NCBI GenBank assembly: GCA_019689695.1
Contig: JADGHA010000093.1
Location: 1 to 11,634, forward strand
Length of the DNA stretch: 11,634 bases
Direction: 5' to 3'
Source: Micromonosporaceae bacterium
GTDB lineage: Bacteria > Actinomycetota > Actinomycetes > Mycobacteriales > Micromonosporaceae
Shown here: positions 5,832-11,634 of the stretch, one piece after another
How positions within the stretch are numbered: the first letter of the stretch is position 1
Layout: each line of letters opens with the position of its first letter
Position numbers and translations under genes: made by a program
Notes under the pieces: model-generated
The model's input: the letters and a program-made list of their open reading frames with translations, nothing else
Told to the model about the DNA's origin: nothing
Database searches by the model: none

Positions 5832-6857
5832 GTGCCAATGAAAGCGCTTTCAAAGCCTCGTGAGGGCGTCACGATCTACGAGGTCGCCAAGCGCGCTGGA
5901 GTCTCCATCGCCACCGTCTCCCGCGCCTTGCGTGACTCCGAGCTGGTCACGCCGCAGACCCGGGAACGGGTCCGGGCGGCGGCCGCCGAGCTCAACTTCA
6001 CGCCCAGCCGGCTCGGCCGCTCGCTGGCCGAGGGCCGGCACGCGGCCAACGGCATCGTCTTCCCCGACCTGGTCGGGCCGTACTACGCCGAGGTCGTCCT
6101 GGGCTACGAGCAGGTCGCCGCCGAGCTCGGCCGCAGCGTGCTGATCCGGGCCACGCACGGCCGGGCGGACGCGGACGCGCAGGTGCTGGAGATGGCCGCG
6201 CGGGTGGACGGCATGGTCATCATGGGCCGGTCGGTCGCCGACGACGTGGTGGCCCGGATCGCGGCCACCGGCCTGCCGCTCGTCCTGCTCTCCCGCGACC
6301 CGGTGTCCGATGTGGACACCGTGCGGCCGGAGAACGACACGACCGCCCGGGAGCTGGCCCGGCACCTGGTAGGGCACGGGTACCGCCGGTTTGCCTTCCT
6401 GGGCGACCCGGCCGCCGCGCCCGACGTGGCCGGACGGTATGCGGGCCTGGCCGCCGGCCTGAAGGAGGCCGGGGTACGGGTGCCGGATCCGGTGCCGTGC
6501 GCGTTCGAGCTCGAGGCTGGCCGGTCGGCCGCCGCCGGCCTGCTGGCTTGCCGGCCCCGCCCGCGGGTGATCGTGTGCGCCAACGACGAGCTCGCCCTCG
6601 GCGCCCTGACCGCGGCGGGCGAGGCCGGGCTGCGGGTGCCACAGGACGTGGCGGTCACCGGCTGGGACGACCTGATGGCGGCCCGTTTCGCGGGGCTCAC
6701 CACGGTGCGCCAGCCGATGCGCGAGCTGGGGGCGACCGCCGCCCGCCGGCTGCACGAGCAAATAGAGGCCCGGCCCGCCAAGCGCACCGGGCGGCAAGAA
6801 ACCCTTCCCACAGAGCTGGTACTGCGGACCAGCTGCGGCACCCACACGATGGGGTGA
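5832..6857 (+). CDS. LacI-family transcriptional regulator (module 2)
   Basis: Repressor of the LacI/GalR family, 341 residues from GTG 5832 (339 from ATG 5838). I prefer 5832 because a TANNNT box ends 7 bases before it and neither codon has a ribosome binding site. Helix-turn-helix at about 14-35: VTIYEVAKRAGVSIATVSRA, close to the CcpA/LacI type that reads TGNAANCG-like half-sites, and such a site overlaps the first codons of the gene. The hinge is followed by an effector domain with GIVFPDLVGPYYAEVV, the VICANDELALGAL segment, VAVTGWDDLMAAR and LTTVRQP. Only 5 bases separate its stop from the binding-protein ATG, so the regulator is the first gene of the transport operon and probably represses itself and the operon. 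The effector is probably an oligosaccharide imported by module 2 (inference). Confidence 0.94.
   Translation: MPMKALSKPREGVTIYEVAKRAGVSIATVSRALRDSELVTPQTRERVRAAAAELNFTPSRLGRSLAEGRHAANGIVFPDLVGPYYAEVVLGYEQVAAELGRSVLIRATHGRADADAQVLEMAARVDGMVIMGRSVADDVVARIAATGLPLVLLSRDPVSDVDTVRPENDTTARELARHLVGHGYRRFAFLGDPAAAPDVAGRYAGLAAGLKEAGVRVPDPVPCAFELEAGRSAAAGLLACRPRPRVIVCANDELALGALTAAGEAGLRVPQDVAVTGWDDLMAARFAGLTTVRQPMRELGATAARRLHEQIEARPAKRTGRQETLPTELVLRTSCGTHTMG
5839..5852 (+). promoter_or_regulatory. Perfect 14-bp LacI-family operator
   Basis: TGAAAGCGCTTTCA is a perfect palindrome with the central CG and TGAAAnCG half-sites of LacI/CcpA-class operators; it satisfies the classical cre pattern TGNNANCGNTNNCA. 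It covers codons 3-7 of the regulator gene, immediately after its start. A repressor bound there would block transcription start or early elongation of its own operon. I did not see another copy in the window, including before module 1. Confidence 0.85.
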
Positions 6858-6859
6858 GG
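6851..6859 (+). promoter_or_regulatory. Ribosome binding site of the second binding-protein gene
   Basis: GGGGTGAGG spans the stop codon of the upstream regulator and ends 3 bases before the ATG at 6863. The binding protein is therefore probably translated in coupling with the regulator. Confidence 0.6.
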
Positions 6860-6862
6860 TCA

Positions 6863-8125
6863 ATGAGGCGACGTTTGACGGTGGCCGCCCTGCTGGTGGC
6901 GGCACTCGTATTCACCGGTTGCGGACGAGACGACAATGAGGACACGGGCGGCCAGGCCGCGCAGGGCATCAGCAGCGGGCCGGCCACCGGCACCATCACG
7001 GTATGGGCGATGGGCACCGAGGGCGAGAAGCTCTCCGTGCTCGCCAAGGACTTCGAGGCGGCCAACCCAGGGGTGAAGGTCAACGTCACGGCGGTGCCCT
7101 GGGACTCCGCCCACGACAAGATCTCGACCGCGATCGCGGCGAAGACCACGCCCGACGTGAGCATGATCGGCACAACCTGGATGGGCGAGTTCGCCAAGAC
7201 CGGCGCACTCGACCAGACGCCGACGGACTTCGACAAGTCGGCCTTCTTCCCGGGGGCATGGGACACGACCGTCGTCGACGGCACGTCCTATGGCGTTCCG
7301 TGGTACGTCGAGACCCGGCTCATCTACTACCGGACCGACCTGGCCGCCAAGGCCGGCGTGCAGCCGCCGACCAACCAGCAGCAGCTGAAGGAGTTCGCGA
7401 CCGCGCTGCAGCAGAAGGGCGGCGCGCAGTGGGGGATCAACCTGCAACCGGGCGATACCGGATCGTGGCAGACCTTCCTGCCGTTCGTCTGGCAGCTCGG
7501 CGGGGACGTCACGGACGCCAGCGGCAACTGGACGCTGGACAGCCCGCAGATGACCCAGGCGCTGGAGTACTACAAGTCCTTCTTCACCGCCAAGCTCGCG
7601 CCCGGCGCGCTGCAGCCGGGCGAGCTCGAGTCGATGTTCGTCGCCGGCAAGATCGGCGCGTTCGTCTCCGGGCCGTGGCACATCGGGATCCTCAAGGAGC
7701 AGGGCGGCGCGGGCTTCGAGCAGAAGTTCGATGTCGCGCACATGCCCAAGGAACAGGCGGGCACGTCGTTCGTCGGCGGCAGCGACCTGGCCGTCTTCAA
7801 GGAGTCCAAGAACCGCGACAGCGCGTGGAAGTTCGTGCAGTACCTGACCCGGCCCGAGGTTCAGGTCAAGTGGTACCAGACCGTCTCCGACCTGCCGTCC
7901 GTGCAGAGCGCCTGGTCGGACCCGGCGCTGTCCGGCGACAAGTTCCTGTCGAAGTTCGGTGACCAGCTGAAGGACGCCAAGTCACCACCGGCGATCCCGA
8001 CCTGGGAGCAGGTCGCCGCGGTCATCGACGACGAGGTGGAGAAGGCGACGATCGGCAACACGCCGCCGGCCGAGGCGGTGAAGGCGATGCAGAAGCAGGC
8101 CACCTCGATCGGCACCGGCAGCTAG
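6863..8125 (+). CDS. Sugar ABC transporter substrate-binding lipoprotein (module 2)
   Basis: Extracytoplasmic solute-binding protein of a CUT1-type sugar importer, 420 residues. The signal peptide is MRRRLTVAALLVAALVFTGC, with the lipobox FTGC and lipid-modified Cys20. The mature part starts with a low-complexity linker, then GTITVWAMGTEGEKLSVLAK. It shows the family landmarks DVSMIGTTWMGEFAKTGAL, the YGVPWYVETRLIYYRTDL signature (G-x-P-W-Y-x8-YYR), GWQ-like LPFVWQLGGDV, GAFVSGPWHIG near the ligand site, and FVGGSDLAVFK. Aromatic residues such as Trp and Tyr in these segments usually stack on sugar rings. It is clearly different from the module 1 protein, so the modules are not a recent duplication. 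The glucoamylase-like enzyme two genes downstream suggests glucan-derived oligosaccharides, but the ligand is not proven. Confidence 0.94.
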   Translation: MRRRLTVAALLVAALVFTGCGRDDNEDTGGQAAQGISSGPATGTITVWAMGTEGEKLSVLAKDFEAANPGVKVNVTAVPWDSAHDKISTAIAAKTTPDVSMIGTTWMGEFAKTGALDQTPTDFDKSAFFPGAWDTTVVDGTSYGVPWYVETRLIYYRTDLAAKAGVQPPTNQQQLKEFATALQQKGGAQWGINLQPGDTGSWQTFLPFVWQLGGDVTDASGNWTLDSPQMTQALEYYKSFFTAKLAPGALQPGELESMFVAGKIGAFVSGPWHIGILKEQGGAGFEQKFDVAHMPKEQAGTSFVGGSDLAVFKESKNRDSAWKFVQYLTRPEVQVKWYQTVSDLPSVQSAWSDPALSGDKFLSKFGDQLKDAKSPPAIPTWEQVAAVIDDEVEKATIGNTPPAEAVKAMQKQATSIGTGS

Positions 8126-8127
8126 CG

Positions 8128-9123
8128 ATGCCGGTCGTCGAACGCCCGGCCGGTGCGCAGGCGCCGGCCGGGCGGGCACCCCGTAGCCGGGGCACGCGGG
8201 CATCGGCCGTGCGGCCCGGCGCCCGCGGGGGGCGCCGGCAGGTCTCCGCCAGGACGCAGCGGGCCGTCGCCGCCTGGCTGCTCGCCACGCCGTTCTTCGC
8301 GCTGTTCCTGGTCTTCTACGCGGCACCGATGCTCGCGTCCTTCGTGATGGGCTTCACCGACCTGCGCAGCACCGACCTGCGCCATCCGCTTGCGGTGAAC
8401 CTGGTGGGCATCGACAACTATCGCCGGCTCGCCTCCGACGAGACCTTCCGGAAGGCCGTCGTCAACACCGTGCTGTTCGTACCGGTCACGCTGGCGCTGA
8501 CGATGGTGCTCGCGCTCGCGGTGGCTGTGGCGCTGCACAAAGGGGTGGAGCGGTTCCGCACCCTCTTCCGGGTCGGCTACTACCTGCCCTACGTCACCGC
8601 CATCGTCGCCGTGTCCGTGGTCTGGCGCGTCATGTACCAGCACGACTCCGGCGTCATCAACCGCGTCCTCGGCTTCATCGGGATCGACGGGCCGAACTGG
8701 TTGGAGAGCACCACCTGGTCGCTCCCCGCGATCGTGATCATGACCGCCTGGCGGGGGATGGGCTACCAGATGGTGCTCTTCCTGGCCGGGCTCCAGGCGA
8801 TCCCGGAGGGCCTGTACGAGGCCGCGGAGGTCGACGGCGCCAGCCGCTGGCAGCGGTTCCGGCATGTCACGCTGCCGATGCTCCGGCCGACCGTCCTGCT
8901 CGGCGCCGTCCTCGGCACGATCGGACTGGTCCAGTGGTTCGAAGAGCCGTTCGTGATGACCCGCGGTGGGCCGCTGAACTCCACGCTGTCGGTGTCGATG
9001 TTCACCTACAACCAGTTCGGCTTCGGCAACTACTCCTACGCCGCCGCCGCGAGCTACACCATCTTCGCGGCGATGGTGGCGTTGACCGCCGTGCAGTTCC
9101 GCCTTCTGCGGTCGAACACGTAG
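8128..9123 (+). CDS. Sugar ABC transporter permease, MalF-like (module 2)
   Basis: Inner-membrane permease of the module 2 CUT1 importer, 331 residues from ATG 8128, which lies 2 bases after the binding-protein stop. About 45 residues of Arg/Pro/Ala-rich tail precede TM1 (about 46-70). Other hydrophobic stretches are near 113-136, 150-166, 199-222, 254-270 and 305-322. The EAA ATPase-docking loop is at 231-254: EAAEVDGASRWQRF, then LPMLRP. No good ribosome binding site precedes ATG 8128. An alternative start is GTG 8209 (304 residues), which is nearer the usual family length and would place the hairpin at 8143-8174 between genes rather than inside this one. It works with the MalG-like permease that follows 21 bases later. 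No ATPase gene is present. Confidence 0.92.
   Translation: MPVVERPAGAQAPAGRAPRSRGTRASAVRPGARGGRRQVSARTQRAVAAWLLATPFFALFLVFYAAPMLASFVMGFTDLRSTDLRHPLAVNLVGIDNYRRLASDETFRKAVVNTVLFVPVTLALTMVLALAVAVALHKGVERFRTLFRVGYYLPYVTAIVAVSVVWRVMYQHDSGVINRVLGFIGIDGPNWLESTTWSLPAIVIMTAWRGMGYQMVLFLAGLQAIPEGLYEAAEVDGASRWQRFRHVTLPMLRPTVLLGAVLGTIGLVQWFEEPFVMTRGGPLNSTLSVSMFTYNQFGFGNYSYAAAASYTIFAAMVALTAVQFRLLRSNT
8143..8174 (+). repeat. 14-bp hairpin at the start of the second MalF-like permease gene
   Basis: CGCCCGGCCGG (8143-8153) is exactly complementary to CCGGCCGGGCG (8164-8174). The stem continues inward by one T.G and two G-C pairs to a GCAG loop (8157-8160), making 14 pairs. It lies about 20 bases after the binding-protein stop, the same architectural position as the hairpin at 2280-2313 in module 1. 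No T-tract follows, so mRNA protection or translational damping is more likely than termination. Confidence 0.65.
8216..8238 (+). repeat. Second hairpin in the same permease leader, 9-bp stem
   Basis: CCGGCGCCC (8216-8224) is exactly complementary to GGGCGCCGG (8230-8238) with a 5-nt loop. It is still within the basic N-terminal tail codons of the permease. With the hairpin at 8143-8174 and a small 5-bp one (8179-8192, CCCCG/CGGGG), it makes the leader highly structured. At this GC content a 9-bp stem alone could be chance. Confidence 0.4.
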
Positions 9124-9144
9124 TCCAGCCACGAGGAGCTTGTC

Positions 9145-10029
9145 ATGACGACCGCGACCACGTACGCACCGGCAGCCGCTGGGCGCCGTGCGCGCCGTGC
9201 GCGCCGGGCCCGCCGCGGCCGGCAGTGGTGGATCTACGCCCTGTTGCTCGTCGGCCTGGTCCTGGCGGTCGCCCCGTTTGTGTGGATGGTGCTCAGCTCG
9301 GTGAAACCCGACGCCGAGGTGCGCCAGGTCCCGCCCACCTGGTGGCCGGAGAACCCCACCCTGGACAACTACCGCGAGCTCTTCCAGCGGCTCAACTTCC
9401 CCCGGTTCTTCGCCAACTCGGTCATCGTCGCGACCGCGGTCACGCTCGGCAACGTCGTGTTCTGCACGATGATCGGGTACGCGCTGGCCAAGCTGTCGTT
9501 CCCCGGCCGCCGGACCCTCTTCGCGCTCGTGCTCGCCATGTTGATGATCCCGACCGTGGCGACCTTCGTGCCGCTGTTCGTGCTGGTCAGCAACTTCGGG
9601 CTGGCCAACACCTTCGGCGGCCTGATCCTGCCGTTCCTCGCCCAGCCGCTCGGTGTCTTCATCATGCGGCAGTTCATCGTCGGACTCCCGGACGAGCTGA
9701 TCGACGCCGCGCGGGTCGATGGCGCCGGGGAGCTGCGTATCCTTGCGCGGGTGGTCGCGCCGCTGTGCGGGCCGCCAATCGCGACGCTCGCCGTGATCAC
9801 CTTCTTCGCACAGTGGAACAACTTCCTGTGGCCGCTGGTGGTCGCGCAGAGCGAGGACAAGTACACGCTGCCGGTCGCCCTCGCCCTCTACTCGATCGGG
9901 CAGAACAACGCCCGGTTCGGGCTGCTCATGGCCGGCGCCGTGGTCATCGTCATCCCGATCCTGATCATCTTCGCCTTCCTGCAGCGGTATGTCGTCCAAG
10001 GCATCGCCGTCACCGGGCTCAAGGACTAG
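9145..10029 (+). CDS. Sugar ABC transporter permease, MalG-like (module 2)
   Basis: Second inner-membrane permease of the module 2 importer, 294 residues. ATG 9145 is preceded by a good ribosome binding site, GAGGAG (9133-9138). Residues 14-26 are an arginine-rich stretch (RRARRARRARRGR) built from a 9-bp tandem repeat, followed by TM1 (about 28-50) and SSVKPDAEV. The EAA ATPase-docking loop is at 187-211: IDAARVDGAG, then VVAPLCGPP, where the more usual LPxxxP leucine is replaced by Ala. Hydrophobic segments follow to the end, with the usual LQRYVVQGIAVTGLKD C-terminus. The stop TAG is followed directly by the hairpin that holds the ribosome binding site of the secreted enzyme, which points to translational coupling with that gene. 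Confidence 0.94.
   Translation: MTTATTYAPAAAGRRARRARRARRGRQWWIYALLLVGLVLAVAPFVWMVLSSVKPDAEVRQVPPTWWPENPTLDNYRELFQRLNFPRFFANSVIVATAVTLGNVVFCTMIGYALAKLSFPGRRTLFALVLAMLMIPTVATFVPLFVLVSNFGLANTFGGLILPFLAQPLGVFIMRQFIVGLPDELIDAARVDGAGELRILARVVAPLCGPPIATLAVITFFAQWNNFLWPLVVAQSEDKYTLPVALALYSIGQNNARFGLLMAGAVVIVIPILIIFAFLQRYVVQGIAVTGLKD
9183..9209 (+). repeat. Three 9-bp tandem units inside the MalG-like gene
   Basis: GCGCCGTGC occurs twice exactly (9183-9191, 9192-9200) and a third time with one change (GCGCCGGGC, 9201-9209). The unit is in frame and adds an Arg-Arg-Ala block each time, just before the first membrane helix. Copy number could vary by slippage without breaking the frame. Confidence 0.6.
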
Positions 10030-10032
10030 TCC

Positions 10033-10049
10033 TCGAAGGAGGCCTTCGA
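10033..10049 (+). promoter_or_regulatory. Hairpin enclosing the ribosome binding site of the secreted enzyme
   Basis: TCGAAGG (10033-10039) pairs perfectly with CCTTCGA (10043-10049) around an AGG loop. The Shine-Dalgarno GAAGGAGG (10035-10042) lies in the left arm and loop, and the right arm ends on the A of the ATG start. The permease stop codon ends at 10029, so ribosomes ending there would melt the stem. This suggests that the enzyme is translated mainly in coupling with the permease (inference). Confidence 0.55.
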
Positions 10050-11626
10050 TGAGGAAGAGAGCCACACTCATGGCCGGCGTCGCCCTCGCCGGGTTGATCG
10101 CCGCGTCGGCGCCGCCCGCGGCGGCCAGCGCCACCGGCGCCGGGTCGGTCCATGCCCACAATGGACTGGCGGCCAGGGACAGGCAGACCTTGCGGGACTA
10201 TGCCGTGGGCACCTGGAAATCGTTCGTTGCCATGGTGGATCCGGACAGCGGCCTGCCCGCGGACAAGCTGGGCACGGACGGCACCCGCAGCGTCGAGACC
10301 TCCACCACCAACATCGGTGCCTACATGTGGAGCACGCTGGTCGCGGAGCGGCTCGGCATCATCGGCCACGCCGAGGTCGTCAGCCGCCTGAGCCGCACCA
10401 TCGGCACGCTCGAGACGATGGAGCGCCACCAGCCCAGCGGCCAGTTCTACAACTGGTACGACCACCGCACCGGCGCCAAGCTGACCGTCTGGCCGCCGAC
10501 CGGCGAGCCGCTCACCCCGATCCTGTCCTCGGTGGACAACGGCTGGCTGGCCACCGGGCTCCGGCTGGTCAGCCGCGGCGTTCCGGAGCTCGCCGACCGT
10601 GCGGGCGCGCTGTTCGACAGCATGAACTTCGGCTTCTACTACCGACCCGAGGTGAACCGGATCGCGTTCTACTACGCGCCGGACACCGGCGAGTCGCCGT
10701 GCTGCTACGACACGATCGTCAGCGAGAGCCGGATCGCCAGCTACCTCGGCATCGCCAAGGGCGAGCTGCCGCAGAAGGAGTACTTCGGCGCCTGGCGCAG
10801 CTTCCCGGACACCTGCGACTGGAGCTGGCAGGAGACCAGGCCGGTGGGGGAGAGCCGCACCTACTTCGGCGTGAGCGTCTTCGAGGGCGCGTACCCGTAC
10901 AACGGCACCCTGGTCGTGCCGTCCTGGGGCGGCAGCATGTTCGAGGCGCTGATGCCGGCGCTGTTCGTACCGGAAGAGAAGTGGGGGCCGCAAAGCTGGC
11001 GGATCAACCATCCGCTGACCGTCACCGCGCAGATCCACCACGGGCTGGTCGAAGCCGGCTACGGATACTGGGGCTTCTCGCCGTCGAACATCCCTGAGGG
11101 CGGTTACAACGCGTTCGGGGTCGACGGGATCGGGATGAACCCTGGCGGCTACTACTCGAACGAGGGCGGCACCGGCGTCGACCACGGCTTCGCCGGCTGC
11201 CCCGGCCGCGACCCACAGCCCGACCCGCCACCGTCGGCGTACACCGGCGGGGTGGTCACCCCACACGCGGCATTTCTCGCGCTGCGCTGGGCGCCGCGCC
11301 AGGCGCTGGACAACCTCGCCGCGCTGCGCCGCGACTTCGACATCTACACGCCGGACCGCGGCTTCCGCGACTCGGTCAATGTGGACACCGGCGTGGTGTC
11401 GCAGAGCTACCTCGCGCTCGACCAGGGGATGATCATGGCGGCGATCGGCAACGCGCTGGGCGGCGACTTCCTCCGGAAGCTCTTCGTGACGCCGGACTTC
11501 ACCCAGCGGCTGCGACCGGTCATCGGAGTCGAGGAGTTCGCAAACGCACGTTCAGGACAAGTGCCGGACATTGAGATCGACAAGGACGCAGTTTCCCGGA
11601 AGATGCGGGGAAGGGGAGGGGCATGA
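10049..11626 (+). CDS. Secreted glucoamylase-like protein (GH144 / PF10091-type alpha/alpha barrel)
   Basis: Probably an extracellular glycoside hydrolase, 525 residues. ATG 10049 follows GAAGGAGG. Residues 1-28 form a signal peptide with likely cleavage after ASA, and no lipobox. The body resembles the glucoamylase-like domain found in GH144 endo-beta-1,2-glucanases and in cyclic beta-1,2-glucan synthases. Shared landmarks are TSTTNIGAYMWSTL (84-97), FYNWYDHRTG (133-142), SVDNGWLATGL (161-171), CCYDTIVSESRIASYLGIAKGE (218-239), SWGGSMFEALMP (292-303), YWGFSPSN (340-347), AFGVDGIGM (355-363), VVTPHAAFLAL (402-412) and YLALDQGMIM (454-463). Glu226 in SESR is a good candidate acid catalyst. Cys218, Cys219, Cys256 and Cys384 may form disulfides after export. 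Position in a LacI-SBP-permease operon supports a role in releasing oligosaccharides for import. The exact substrate is unknown; beta-1,2-glucan is the leading guess. Confidence 0.83.
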   Translation: MRKRATLMAGVALAGLIAASAPPAAASATGAGSVHAHNGLAARDRQTLRDYAVGTWKSFVAMVDPDSGLPADKLGTDGTRSVETSTTNIGAYMWSTLVAERLGIIGHAEVVSRLSRTIGTLETMERHQPSGQFYNWYDHRTGAKLTVWPPTGEPLTPILSSVDNGWLATGLRLVSRGVPELADRAGALFDSMNFGFYYRPEVNRIAFYYAPDTGESPCCYDTIVSESRIASYLGIAKGELPQKEYFGAWRSFPDTCDWSWQETRPVGESRTYFGVSVFEGAYPYNGTLVVPSWGGSMFEALMPALFVPEEKWGPQSWRINHPLTVTAQIHHGLVEAGYGYWGFSPSNIPEGGYNAFGVDGIGMNPGGYYSNEGGTGVDHGFAGCPGRDPQPDPPPSAYTGGVVTPHAAFLALRWAPRQALDNLAALRRDFDIYTPDRGFRDSVNVDTGVVSQSYLALDQGMIMAAIGNALGGDFLRKLFVTPDFTQRLRPVIGVEEFANARSGQVPDIEIDKDAVSRKMRGRGGA

Positions 11627-11634
11627 CGGTCGGG
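11623..11634 (+). CDS. Start of a further operon gene, cut by the window edge
   Basis: An ATG at 11623 overlaps the preceding stop by 4 bases (ATGA) and is preceded by a purine-rich ribosome binding site (AAGGGGAGGGG, 11611-11621). Only the first four codons (M-T-V-G) are visible. The overlap implies tight translational coupling to the secreted enzyme, so this is likely another enzyme of the same sugar pathway, but no function can be assigned. Confidence 0.6.

Noticed and set aside
8122..10161. Very long open frame on the minus strand (about 680 codons) opposite the module 2 permeases
   Set aside because: It is an antisense shadow typical of high-GC genes; its translation is low-complexity (His/Gln/Arg/Glu-rich) and the + strand genes have clear families and motifs.
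1..11634. CRISPR arrays, tRNA or rRNA genes, transposases, attachment sites
   Set aside because: I looked for repeated spacers, cloverleaf arms, IS ends and recombinase motifs and found none.

Overview
The window comes from a high-GC actinomycete. The evidence is strong G/C bias at third codon positions, GTG starts, lipoprotein sugar-binding proteins with no dedicated ATPase next to them, and a PobA of the actinobacterial kind. The gene style suggests Micromonosporaceae or Streptomyces relatives, but genus cannot be fixed from sequence alone. Every gene I can support is on the + strand and there is almost no non-coding DNA; no gap exceeds about 60 bases.

Region 1 (1-4145) is a CUT1-type sugar-uptake module: a LacI-family regulator cut by the left edge, a lipoprotein solute-binding protein, and two inner-membrane permeases (MalF-like, MalG-like). 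Region 2 (4192-5779) is a small aromatic/redox cassette: a short [3Fe-4S] ferredoxin with an apparent N-terminal membrane anchor, then pobA (4-hydroxybenzoate 3-monooxygenase), which makes protocatechuate. Region 3 (5780-11634) is a second module in the same order (LacI regulator, lipoprotein binding protein, two permeases). It continues into a secreted glucoamylase-like (GH144/PF10091-type) enzyme, and a further gene starts in the last 12 bases with an ATGA overlap.

The likely logic of region 3 is that the secreted hydrolase cuts an extracellular glucan, the lipoprotein and permeases import the oligosaccharides using a shared ATPase encoded elsewhere (MsiK type), and the LacI protein represses the operon until an inducer appears. 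A perfect 14-bp LacI/CcpA-class operator, TGAAAGCGCTTTCA, lies over the first codons of this regulator gene (5839-5852), with a leaderless-type -10 just upstream.

The most unusual signals are RNA-level. A perfect 15-bp hairpin lies in the first codons of the first permease gene of module 1 (2280-2313). A 14-bp hairpin, also with a 4-nt loop, is at the equivalent place in module 2 (8143-8174). A third hairpin encloses the ribosome binding site of the secreted enzyme right after the permease stop codon (10033-10049). Together they suggest post-transcriptional tuning of binding protein, permease and enzyme levels. The other points of interest are the membrane-anchored ferredoxin beside pobA and the uncharacterised glucan-type specificity of module 2.
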